The position numbers and the translations under genes were made by a program. Shown one piece after another: positions 6,031 through 12,448 of a stretch of 12,448 nucleotides of DNA. Below the pieces are notes generated by a model. The model ran no database searches. It was not told where the DNA came from and was given only the letters and a program-made list of their open reading frames with translations. How positions within the stretch are numbered: the first letter of the stretch is position 1; each line of letters begins with the position of its first letter. The stretch comes from DATGLE01 sp035294325 (GTDB lineage: Bacteria > Chloroflexota > Ktedonobacteria > Ktedonobacterales > Ktedonobacteraceae), in the NCBI GenBank assembly GCA_035294325.1, contig DATGLE010000061.1:1-12448 (forward strand), in the 5' to 3' direction.

Positions 6031-6957
6031 ATGTATTATAATAACGTTCTGGAGACCATCGGTCATACTCCCTTGATCGAATTGAAAAGCTTCAGCCCGC
6101 GCCCTGGAGTGCAGATCTTCGCCAAAATGGAGGGCGCGAATCCTTCCGGGAGCATCAAGGATCGTATCGCACTGAAGATGATCGAGCAGGCCGAGGCGCG
6201 AGGTTTGCTGAAAGCTGACTCGATAGTGCTGGAGCCTACCAGCGGCAACACCGGCGTAGCGCTGGCGCTGGTGGCCGGCATGAAGGGCTATCCGTTCACC
6301 GCCGTCGTCTCCGAGAAGGGCACACAGGACAAGCGCCGGCTGCTTGAACTCTATGGGGCCAACGTCATCACATCCCCCGGCGCTGCTGGCAGCAACGGTG
6401 CAATCAAGCTGGCGCAGGAACTGGTAAAGCAGGATCCGCGCTACGTCATGCTCTTTCAATATGGCAACGAGGCAAACCCCGAAGCTCACTATGAGACGAC
6501 GGGCGCGGAGATTGTGGCGGATATGCCGGATATTGATGTTCTGGTAGCCGGGCTTGGTTCGGGAGGTACGCTCACCGGGGTTGGCCGCCGCTTGAAAATG
6601 CATAACCCGGCGATTCGTATCGTCGCCGCCGAGCCGGTGCAGGGCCATAGTATTCAGGGCTTACGCAGCCTGGAGGACGGCTTCATTCCGCCGGTCCTCG
6701 ATCAATCGCTGCTCGATAGCAAGCTGCTGGTAACGAGCCAGCAGGCATGGCTGCGCACGCTGCAACTAAAGGAGCGGGAAGGCATCTTTGCCGGCCCTTC
6801 CAGCGGCGCGGTGCTGGATGCTGCGCTGCGCGTCGCCGCTACTATGAGCAAGGGGAAGATCGTGATTATTCTGGCCGATGGCGGCTGGAAATATATGAGC
6901 GAGCAGAACTGGCTGACGAAGAACAACACCCCGGTTCCCGCCATAGCGGCAACGTAA
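6031..6957 (+). CDS. cysM: Cysteine synthase, CysM type, probably O-phosphoserine-dependent
   Basis: A 308-residue fold-type II PLP enzyme that makes L-cysteine by beta-replacement. NPSGSIKDR carries Schiff-base lysine K43; TSGNTG (70-75) is the substrate loop; GSGGTLTG (176-183) binds PLP phosphate; GPSSGA (255-260) is near the ring nitrogen. QYGNEANPEAHY, GLRSLEDGF (210-218), EGIFAGPSSG and DGGWKYMS follow Mycobacterium tuberculosis CysM (Rv1336) more closely than CysK. R212 falls where M. tuberculosis CysM has R220, the residue known for binding the phosphate of O-phosphoserine. O-phosphoserine is therefore the likely acceptor substrate, with sulfide or a protein thiocarboxylate as donor. 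No CysO or Mec homologue is adjacent. AAGGAG 9 bases upstream sets the start. A cystathionine beta-synthase-like role is less likely. Confidence 0.9.
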   Translation: MYYNNVLETIGHTPLIELKSFSPRPGVQIFAKMEGANPSGSIKDRIALKMIEQAEARGLLKADSIVLEPTSGNTGVALALVAGMKGYPFTAVVSEKGTQDKRRLLELYGANVITSPGAAGSNGAIKLAQELVKQDPRYVMLFQYGNEANPEAHYETTGAEIVADMPDIDVLVAGLGSGGTLTGVGRRLKMHNPAIRIVAAEPVQGHSIQGLRSLEDGFIPPVLDQSLLDSKLLVTSQQAWLRTLQLKEREGIFAGPSSGAVLDAALRVAATMSKGKIVIILADGGWKYMSEQNWLTKNNTPVPAIAAT

Positions 6958-6990
6958 TGAAAACTTTCAAATCTCTGCCTTTGACTCGTC

Positions 6991-7018
6991 AGCGCCTTCG
7001 GCGCTTCTCTCGGTTTTT
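6991..7018 (+). terminator. Possible terminator after the cysteine synthase gene
   Basis: AGCGCC and GGCGCT (6991-6996 with 7000-7005) pair around TTC, followed by TCTCTC, GG and TTTTT (7014-7018). It begins 34 bases after the TAA. The T run also belongs to the left arm of the 35-bp palindrome, so the two structures compete or stack. The T run lies rather far from the stem. Confidence 0.4.
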
Positions 7019-7083
7019 AGTGTAGTGGCTGGATTCTGCGGGCTTTGTCCGCAGAATCCAGCCACTACACTAAAAACCGAGAG
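7007..7083. repeat. Perfect 35-bp inverted repeat, 7-base loop
   Basis: Positions 7007-7041 are exactly complementary to 7049-7083, with loop GCTTTGT and not one mismatch. It is the longest palindrome in the window and is long enough to extrude as a cruciform or form a very stable RNA stem. It sits between the cysteine synthase stop and the helicase promoter. The stem is too long for an ordinary terminator, though the TTTTT in the left arm might add to one. Confidence 0.95.
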
Positions 7084-7119
7084 GCTTGACGACCGCAGGT
7101 ATGAGCCGACCCGATCACC

Positions 7120-7148
7120 TTGTGCATAGCCTCTCAGCATGTTACAAT
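7120..7148 (+). promoter_or_regulatory. Candidate promoter for the helicase gene
   Basis: A TACAAT -10 box (7143-7148, five of six) lies 17 bases after a TTGTGC -35 box (7120-7125, three of six). The transcript would start near 7155 and give a leader of about 215-240 bases, much of it in hairpins, before the helicase start codon. Confidence 0.45.
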
Positions 7149-7230
7149 AGGAGAAATTTCCGATATGGGAAGACACCCCTATAAGGGGACGTTCTATAGC
7201 TGGCTAACCTGATGTGCATGTTTGAGTGCG

Positions 7231-7255
7231 CCTGCACCATACCCTATGGTGCAGG
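7231..7255. repeat. Perfect 11-bp hairpin, first of three in the helicase leader
   Basis: CCTGCACCATA (7231-7241) pairs exactly with TATGGTGCAGG (7245-7255) around loop CCC. The next hairpin begins at the very next base. Confidence 0.85.
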
Positions 7256-7294
7256 GTCTGCGGGCACAGCGCAGCAGGCGCTGTGCCCGCAGAC
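7256..7294. repeat. Perfect 17-bp hairpin, second of three in the helicase leader
   Basis: GTCTGCGGGCACAGCGC (7256-7272) pairs exactly with 7278-7294 around loop AGCAG. Its nine-base core TCTGCGGGC (7257-7265) also occurs in the left arm of the 35-bp palindrome at 7035-7043, which suggests shared origin. Confidence 0.9.
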
Positions 7295-7303
7295 TTCACA
7301 TCC

Positions 7304-7328
7304 CGGCGAGCCGCGCAGCGGCTCGCCG
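7304..7328. repeat. Perfect 11-bp hairpin, third of three in the helicase leader
   Basis: CGGCGAGCCGC (7304-7314) pairs exactly with GCGGCTCGCCG (7318-7328) around loop GCA. It overlaps TCACATCCCGG (7296-7306), an 11-base string also found at 2898-2908 on the edge of the 22-bp palindrome. The hairpin ends 41 bases before ATG 7370. Confidence 0.88.
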
Positions 7329-7369
7329 TCAGGGCGGCTACTTGCACAAGACGTTAGTTCTATGCAGAG

Positions 7370-9946
7370 ATGGGGAAGATCCCCAATAGAGAAGGGATGA
7401 TATATCAGGTGGAGGCCGGGCAAGAGATCCTTGAGGGCATACAGACGTTTGTAGCGCGTTATCCGTTTCCTCTCGATCCATTTCAATTAGCGGCAATCAA
7501 GCACCTGGCGAAGGGGCGCTCCGTACTGGTCGCGGCCCCCACGGGAACAGGAAAAACCCTTGTCGCTGAATACGCTATCTGGCTGGCGCAGCAGCAGCAG
7601 AGGCGCGTCATCTATACGACTCCCTTAAAGGCGCTCTCCAATCAAAAGTATCGCGATCTGCGTAATGTCTACGGCTTCGACGCTGTGGGGCTGGTTACGG
7701 GCGACATCGTTGAGCACAGCAAAGCCTCGATTGTGATTATGACAACCGAGGTCTACCGCAATATGCTGCTGGAGGATGGCGCGGATCGTTTCTCTGACGA
7801 TGGGCAGACTGTGCCGCCGGCGCTGCGAGATGTGGGCTTCGTGGTCTTTGACGAACTGCACTATATGAGCGACCTGGAGCGCGGCCCCGTGTGGGAAGAA
7901 GCTATCATCTGCTCGCCGCCACATGTGCAGCTTGTCGGCCTGTCGGCGACGGTCAGCAACGCCGAGGATCTGGCGAACTGGATCAGTCGCGTGCACCGGC
8001 CTATCTCGCTGGTCGTCGATGAGCGGCGCGCCGTCCCCCTTGAGCACTATTACTTCCTCGATGGCAAACTGCATCTCGTTCAGGACGCGGAGGGCAAACG
8101 CGTCGAGCGTTTTCCCGATACAGGCGGTGAGGCAAAGCTGGCCCAGGCGACGGGACGTGGCCGCGTTTTCGTCTTTGATGATGAAGACGAGGAAGAGAAT
8201 GATGAAGAGGAAGAACTGTGGGAGGAGCCGCAAGGGGGCAACAGGGCAGCGCGCCGCCAGGCAAGACGCCTGGCGCAGCAGGAAGAGGCGCGCAAGCGTC
8301 CCCGGCGTCCCAAAATGCATAAGACGCCGGAACCTGGCGAGGTCCTCACGGTCCTGCGCGATGCCGATATGTTGCCGTGCCTCTACTTCCTTCCTGGCCG
8401 CCGCGTCGTCGAAGAGGCGGCGATGAGCGCTTCCCTGCACCGCTTCACAGCGCCCGAAGAGGAGGCGCTGATTCGCGAAGAGGTCGGCGTCTGGCTTGAG
8501 CACCTGCCAAAAGAGGATCGCAACTTGCGACAGGTGCATGCACTGCTCAACCTCCTGCCGCGCGGCCTTGCCTTCCATCACGCCGGGCTTCTGCCGGGCT
8601 TGAAGGTGCTGGTCGAGACGCTCTTTGCTCGCGGGCACCTGCGGGCGGTCTTCGCCACAGACACGTTAGCGCTTGGCATCAACATGCCCGCGCGCTCCGT
8701 GGTCGTGGGGAGCCTGAGCAAGTTCGATGGGCAGGAGATGCGCCTGCTCACGCCCAACGAGTATCGTCAACTGACGGGGCGCGCCGGCAGGCGCGGCATG
8801 GACGTGCGCGGCGCCGCCGTTATTCCCTATTCGCCGTGGGAGCCGTTTGAGGCATCGTTTGAGCGCATTACCGGCGAATTACTGCCCGTTACCAGTTCAT
8901 TCGTCGTGCGCTACAACTCGGTGCTCAATCTCTGGCGCCCTGGCGACGTTCAGCACCTGCGCCGCATCTGTGCCTCCAGCCTGCGCGAATTTCAGCGCTA
9001 TCATCTCTGGGAACTGAACGAACTGCATCGCCTGGAGATGCGCTATCAGAAGGCGCGGGCGGCGGGCAAGAGGAAAGGCGCGGCCTCCGCAGGCGCAAGG
9101 CAGGCGCTGGAGAAACGCCGGGCGAAAATAGGCGCGTTTCCCCTCAGCCGCGCAGGAGCGGCGGAACTCGATGGCACGATCTTCGTTTTGCGCGCGCTTG
9201 GCTACATCGGCCAGGATGACCGTCTCACGCTCAAAGGGCAGATCCTGCGCACCATCTTTCATCCATCCGGCATACTGATCGTCGAGCTGATGCTCAATGG
9301 CGCGCTCGATAACCTGTCCGCGCACGAACTGGCCGAGGTATGTAGCTGGTTCACGTTTGACAATGATCGCCGCCTCAATAATCGCAACCTGGTGCGTCCG
9401 CGTCTGGTGCAGGTGCGTCGATCCCTGTGGCAGATCATGGAGCATGTGCATGGCATCGAGGAGCGCGCCGGTGTGCAGTTCACGCCGGGCGTGATGCCGG
9501 ATTTTCACGGGGTAGCGCTATCGTGGTCGCGGGGCATGTCGCTCAACGGTCTGCTGCGGCGCATCGATCTCGCGGAGGGTGACATCCTGATGCTGCTCAA
9601 CCAGACCATCGACCTCTTGCAGCAAGTACAGTCCGCTGTAGGCCAGGTTCTCGATAATGCCGGTATCTGGGAGCGGCCCTCGCCGCTGCTAACCGAAGGC
9701 CGTACCTCCGCCTCTTATGCCAGAACTCGTATACAACAACTCCAGATACAGCGTGAGCGTCTGGAACATCTGCGTCCGCTTCTCGCCGAGGCATCCGCAT
9801 CCCTGCTGCGGGGCATCATTGTCCAGAGCCGGACAGTGCCCTCAATGGTTGCCAGCGTTGGCACTGAAGTTATTCCTCTTGATGCCGAAGAAGATAGAGA
9901 TGCGCGGGGCCTTGATGACCCACGCGCGTTTGCTGGGGAAGTGTAG
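7370..9946 (+). CDS. Ski2/HelY-type DExH-box ATP-dependent RNA helicase
   Basis: An 858-residue superfamily 2 helicase of the Ski2/Mtr4/HelY group (COG4581), expected to unwind or remodel structured RNA in the cytosol. RecA1 has APTGTGKT (56-63), TTPLKALSNQKY (83-94), DELH (161-164) and LSAT (191-194). RecA2 has HHAGLLPG (403-410), ATDTLALGINMP (429-440) and QLTGRAGRRG (467-476). The helical end, with LRALGYIG (607-614), HPSG (631-634) and WFTFDNDRR (660-668), resembles the DSHCT domain. Residues 270-287 are almost all Asp/Glu and 292-316 mostly Arg/Lys/Gln: a charged insert between the RecA domains. The length is close to mycobacterial HelY (about 900). ATG 7370 lacks a ribosome site; ATG 7397 has GAAGGG directly touching it, so the start is unsure but no domain is affected. 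It probably stands as its own unit behind a structured leader. Confidence 0.92.
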   Translation: MGKIPNREGMIYQVEAGQEILEGIQTFVARYPFPLDPFQLAAIKHLAKGRSVLVAAPTGTGKTLVAEYAIWLAQQQQRRVIYTTPLKALSNQKYRDLRNVYGFDAVGLVTGDIVEHSKASIVIMTTEVYRNMLLEDGADRFSDDGQTVPPALRDVGFVVFDELHYMSDLERGPVWEEAIICSPPHVQLVGLSATVSNAEDLANWISRVHRPISLVVDERRAVPLEHYYFLDGKLHLVQDAEGKRVERFPDTGGEAKLAQATGRGRVFVFDDEDEEENDEEEELWEEPQGGNRAARRQARRLAQQEEARKRPRRPKMHKTPEPGEVLTVLRDADMLPCLYFLPGRRVVEEAAMSASLHRFTAPEEEALIREEVGVWLEHLPKEDRNLRQVHALLNLLPRGLAFHHAGLLPGLKVLVETLFARGHLRAVFATDTLALGINMPARSVVVGSLSKFDGQEMRLLTPNEYRQLTGRAGRRGMDVRGAAVIPYSPWEPFEASFERITGELLPVTSSFVVRYNSVLNLWRPGDVQHLRRICASSLREFQRYHLWELNELHRLEMRYQKARAAGKRKGAASAGARQALEKRRAKIGAFPLSRAGAAELDGTIFVLRALGYIGQDDRLTLKGQILRTIFHPSGILIVELMLNGALDNLSAHELAEVCSWFTFDNDRRLNNRNLVRPRLVQVRRSLWQIMEHVHGIEERAGVQFTPGVMPDFHGVALSWSRGMSLNGLLRRIDLAEGDILMLLNQTIDLLQQVQSAVGQVLDNAGIWERPSPLLTEGRTSASYARTRIQQLQIQRERLEHLRPLLAEASASLLRGIIVQSRTVPSMVASVGTEVIPLDAEEDRDARGLDDPRAFAGEV

Positions 9947-9986
9947 AATACTACATTACTTTGGTCATGCTTACAGGGCCGATGCA

Positions 9987-10015
9987 TTGTCAGAACCCTG
10001 GAAGTTGACTAATAT
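9987..10015 (+). promoter_or_regulatory. Promoter for the Ser/Thr kinase gene
   Basis: TTGTCA (9987-9992) and TAATAT (10010-10015) are separated by exactly 17 bases, the same spacing and -10 box as the tRNA promoter in this window. Transcription would begin near 10022, leaving about 88 bases before ATG 10110. That fits ATG 10110 as the start better than GTG 10041, which would have a leader of only about 19 bases. Confidence 0.6.
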
Positions 10016-10109
10016 GTAGGAAGGTGTAGGCATTCCATGAGTGCGGGGAGGAGGATATTACTGGCTGGCAAAGAAGAGTGCGCCAGCGGCAAAGAGGGGT
10101 AGAGTTTCG

Positions 10110-12368
10110 ATGAACGCAGAAGCATTGATAGGCACAGTACTGGGCACCTGTACTCTCCAGAAGCTGATCGGGCAGGGAGGTATGGGGGCCGTCTATCTGG
10201 CGCAGCAATCCCGTCCCCGGCGCCAGGTTGCCGTCAAAGTGTTGCTGCCGATGGTCCCATTGAATCCTCATCAGCTCGCTGCTTTTCTGGAGCGATTCCG
10301 GCGCGAGACCGATGCCGCCGCATCTCTGGAGCATCCCAACATCACTCCAGTGCATGAGTATGGAGAGCGTGGCGGGCTGGCCTACCTGGTCATGCCGTAT
10401 ATTGGCGGCGGCACGCTGCGCGATGAGATGGAGCGAGAAGGGCAGATGCCGCTGGCGAAAGCTGTGAACTACCTCGATCAGATCGCAGCCGCGCTCGATT
10501 TCGCGCATGAACATGGCGTCGTTCACCGCGATATCAAGCCCGCTAATATTTTGATGACGCCAGAGGGCCGCTTACTGCTCACCGATTTTGGCCTGGTGAA
10601 GATCCTGGTTGATGGGCCGACACCGCAGATGCGACTCACAGGAGCGGGCGCGCCGGTGGGAACGCCCGACTATATGGCCCCGGAGCAGGTGATAGGTGAG
10701 GAGGTAGATGGGCGGGCGGATCTCTACTCTCTGGGCGTGATCCTCTACCAGATGATTACCGGAACAACGCCATTTCAGGGCGAAACTCCGATGCAGATAG
10801 CCGCTCAGCATTTACATGTTCCACCACCTTCTCCCAGGCTCTACCGGCCAGATCTCCCCGAGGCTACAGAAAAGGTGATGCTCAAGGCGCTGGAAAAATT
10901 GCCGGCGCAGCGCTACATGAGCGCGCAGGAGATGGCCGATGCTTTCCGGGCAAGCCTGCTTGGGGCGGGGGTTCAGTTGAATACGGGCGTAATGCCAGCG
11001 GCGTCCTCGCTGAGCACGATGAGCGGGCGCTATTTTACGCCGAAAGGGCTGTTTGATCCGGCCTGGCAGGCGGGAGCCGCACCGGTGATTGATAGAGCGG
11101 CGGGTCAGCCGGCAGGGGCGATGCCCGAAGTCTCAACCGGCACATTGCCGGTGACAAATAATGCCGGAACACATTTCGGCACAGGCGGTGGCCTGCTCTC
11201 GCGCACTGGAAAGTTCCCGCTGATGGGCAGTGGCACCGGCCTGCTCCCGGCGGCCTCTCCTGCTAACGTCCTGCCTGCTGCTCCCGCCGCTGATACGAGC
11301 GGCTCAACGGCCGCATTTCCGCGCTCGGGTGGTCTGCTCTCGTCCTATACCGCGCGCCTGGGGGCGGTGGCGCCCGTCCAGCAGCCAGCGCAGGTATCTC
11401 CAGCCCTGAGCGAGACGACCAGTTCGCTGATGACCTCGGGCCAGCAGACGGATGCAAACGTCGTGAAATTAACCGGCCCGGTGAAAGTTTTGCAGGTTCC
11501 GGTTGCGGGCCAGCCCGGCCACTTTGTCACAGGTATTTTGCCAGTAGCCCCGCCTCAACCGGCTCCTGTAAAGAAGGGCCTCAAGCCGTGGATAAAGATT
11601 ACGGCCCTGGTTCTGGCTGTGCTGGTATTGCTGGCCGGCGCGGGTGGCGCTTACTGGTACCTGCATTTTAATGCGCAGCAGACGGCGCAACAAACGCCAG
11701 CGATGGCCGGCCAGACCGGCGCTAATGGCACCAGGCTCAGCGCTCAGGCGCGCGCTACGGCCACCGCTCAGGCTAATATTATCCTTTCCGATCCTTTGAA
11801 TCGCAATATCCACAACTGGCTCACGTCGCCGCCCGATGTCTATGCCTTTAAGGATGGCGCCTATCATATCACTGATCGCGGCAATAGCGGGCGGGCGACG
11901 GTTTTGCAGGCCGGGCCTTTTACGGGAACGATGGGCTATAGCCTGACGATGGAAGAGATCAATGGCAATGACACATCTCCGAATAATTCCTTTGGTATGA
12001 TCTTCCGCTTCAGTCAGCAAACACAGGGCGGCAAGACCATTACCCGGTTCTATACCTTTGAGGTTGTGAATATGAAGGGCGGCGAATACCAGTTCTGGAA
12101 ATATGACGATTCTAAAGGGCCGGGCGCTTCCCCGTGGACGGAGATCTGGCATCAGCCATTTACAACCGAATTTCATTATGGACATGGGCCGAAGAGCGTG
12201 AATACCTTCAAGGTGTTCATGGATGGCAGCAATTTTACGTTTATCGTCAATGGAAAAACGGTAAAGATGGCCCAGGATAATGCACTTGCCTCTGGTACGG
12301 TGGGCATGATTGTCAACATGAATGGGACAGAGGTTGCTTTCTCGAATCTGCTGCTCACCCATAGTTAG
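10110..12368 (+). CDS. Membrane Ser/Thr protein kinase with extracellular beta-rich sensor domain
   Basis: A 752-residue Hanks-type (PknB-like) receptor kinase. Numbered from ATG 10110: glycine loop GQGGMGAV (21-28), ATP lysine K43 in VAVKVL, HRDIKPAN (139-146), DFG (159-161), activation loop with RLTGAGAPVGTPDY, APE (190-192), and DLYSLGV. The kinase domain ends near residue 280. A disordered Ala/Pro/Ser/Thr/Gly linker follows, with four T-G-x-[L/M]-P motifs, then one membrane helix (about 494-518, after basic KKGLKPWIK). Outside is an A/Q/T-rich stalk (SAQARATATAQAN) and a beta-rich domain (about 560-752; NWLTSPPDVYAF, FGMIFRFS, NTFKVFMDGSNFTF) resembling a concanavalin-like/LamG or DUF1080 fold. 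It probably senses something at the cell surface. ATG 10110 has GAGGGG 10 bases ahead; the frame also reaches GTG 10041, but that lacks a ribosome site. No PP2C phosphatase is nearby. Confidence 0.92.
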   Translation: MNAEALIGTVLGTCTLQKLIGQGGMGAVYLAQQSRPRRQVAVKVLLPMVPLNPHQLAAFLERFRRETDAAASLEHPNITPVHEYGERGGLAYLVMPYIGGGTLRDEMEREGQMPLAKAVNYLDQIAAALDFAHEHGVVHRDIKPANILMTPEGRLLLTDFGLVKILVDGPTPQMRLTGAGAPVGTPDYMAPEQVIGEEVDGRADLYSLGVILYQMITGTTPFQGETPMQIAAQHLHVPPPSPRLYRPDLPEATEKVMLKALEKLPAQRYMSAQEMADAFRASLLGAGVQLNTGVMPAASSLSTMSGRYFTPKGLFDPAWQAGAAPVIDRAAGQPAGAMPEVSTGTLPVTNNAGTHFGTGGGLLSRTGKFPLMGSGTGLLPAASPANVLPAAPAADTSGSTAAFPRSGGLLSSYTARLGAVAPVQQPAQVSPALSETTSSLMTSGQQTDANVVKLTGPVKVLQVPVAGQPGHFVTGILPVAPPQPAPVKKGLKPWIKITALVLAVLVLLAGAGGAYWYLHFNAQQTAQQTPAMAGQTGANGTRLSAQARATATAQANIILSDPLNRNIHNWLTSPPDVYAFKDGAYHITDRGNSGRATVLQAGPFTGTMGYSLTMEEINGNDTSPNNSFGMIFRFSQQTQGGKTITRFYTFEVVNMKGGEYQFWKYDDSKGPGASPWTEIWHQPFTTEFHYGHGPKSVNTFKVFMDGSNFTFIVNGKTVKMAQDNALASGTVGMIVNMNGTEVAFSNLLLTHS

Positions 12369-12448
12369 AAAGCAGTCAGCCTGCTTCTGAAAGCCAGGCA
12401 ACGGGTCCGGTTGCCACCGCAGCAAACTTTCACATAATTAGAAAGCAG
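12365..12448. repeat. 11-base direct repeat flanking a small hairpin after the kinase gene
   Basis: TTAGAAAGCAG occurs at 12365-12375, overlapping the kinase stop codon, and again at 12438-12448 at the window edge, 73 bases apart. Between them GGCAAC and GTTGCC (12397-12402 with 12410-12415) can pair around a 7-base loop, with no T run after. Whether the repeat goes on beyond the window cannot be seen. Confidence 0.45.

Larger units (their letters stand above)
6958..7369. other. 412-base intergenic gap: long palindrome, promoter and hairpin array
   Basis: No protein gene is supported. In order it holds a short GC hairpin (6991-7005), a 35-bp perfect palindrome (7007-7083), a plus-strand promoter candidate (7120-7148), a small CCCCT/AGGGG hairpin (7176-7188), and three more perfect hairpins (7231-7328). 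A 15-codon frame from ATG 7165 to TGA 7212 has AGGAG (7149-7153) ahead of it, but that site would lie upstream of the predicted transcript start, so it is not called a leader peptide. Confidence 0.7.

Noticed and set aside
5939..7083. The two long palindromes considered as ends of an insertion sequence around the cysteine synthase gene
   Set aside because: The palindromes are not copies of each other, no target duplication is seen, and the gene between is a normal housekeeping enzyme with no transposase.
7165..7212. 15-codon mini-frame as a leader peptide for the helicase gene
   Set aside because: Its AGGAG would be upstream of the predicted transcript start near 7155, there is no run of regulatory codons, and nothing suggests attenuation by translation.
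7231..7328. Hairpin array considered as a CRISPR array
   Set aside because: The three units are different palindromes rather than copies of one repeat with spacers, and no cas genes are near.
7625..8638. 337-codon open frame on the minus strand
   Set aside because: It lies wholly inside the helicase gene, whose helicase motifs are unmistakable. The antisense product has no recognisable motif and is typical of GC-rich antisense frames.
11469..12425. 318-codon open frame on the minus strand
   Set aside because: It is antisense to the kinase membrane and sensor part. The product is low in recognisable features and the kinase frame is clearly real.

Overview
The window reads as ordinary-looking chromosomal DNA of a fairly GC-rich bacterium (about 58-60% by eye). 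It has no phage, transposase, plasmid or CRISPR genes. The best guess at lineage is a Ktedonobacteria-like member of the Chloroflexota. The grounds are a long one-pass membrane Ser/Thr kinase with a Thr/Ala/Gln-rich extracellular stalk and a beta-rich sensor, a HelY/Ski2-type helicase, a mycobacterial-type cysteine synthase, and intergenic spaces full of perfect palindromes. This is inference from gene types and style, not a database match.

Layout. Positions 7-218 carry two minus-strand tRNA genes, Leu(GAG) then Val(UAC), behind a near-consensus sigma-70 promoter (242-270). Facing away on the plus strand is a trehalose-6-phosphate phosphatase (380-1177), which ends in a hairpin terminator. 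A LarA-type nickel-dependent racemase lies convergently on the minus strand (1266-2546). A 458-base gap (2547-3004) follows, with a C11 run, a G7 run and a perfect 22-bp palindrome. A minus-strand secreted or lipoprotein esterase of the PHB depolymerase/LpqC group comes next (frame 3005-4207). It is divergent from a group II PLP-dependent amino acid decarboxylase (4416-5909), and the space between holds an operator-like palindrome. A 25-bp G-rich palindrome then precedes a cysteine synthase of the O-phosphoserine/CysM type (6031-6957). A 412-base gap (6958-7369) holds a 35-bp perfect palindrome, a promoter and three abutting perfect hairpins, and leads into an 858-residue Ski2-like helicase (7370-9946). 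Last is a membrane Ser/Thr kinase with an outside sensor domain (10110-12368).

The genes do not form one pathway. Each seems to be a separate transcription unit: strands alternate, gaps are large, and plausible promoters lie in front of the tRNAs, the phosphatase, the helicase and the kinase. Trehalose synthase, the LarB/C/E nickel-cofactor genes, and CysO/Mec partners for the cysteine synthase are all absent, so each enzyme must rely on loci elsewhere.

No clear new multi-gene system is visible. The most unusual signal is the set of mismatch-free intergenic palindromes (stems of 11 to 35 bp, loops of 3 to 7 bases). Their sequences differ, but several share short identical cores, and most sit next to a small GC hairpin. 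They could be a dispersed palindromic repeat family, RNA 3'-end or leader elements, or both.
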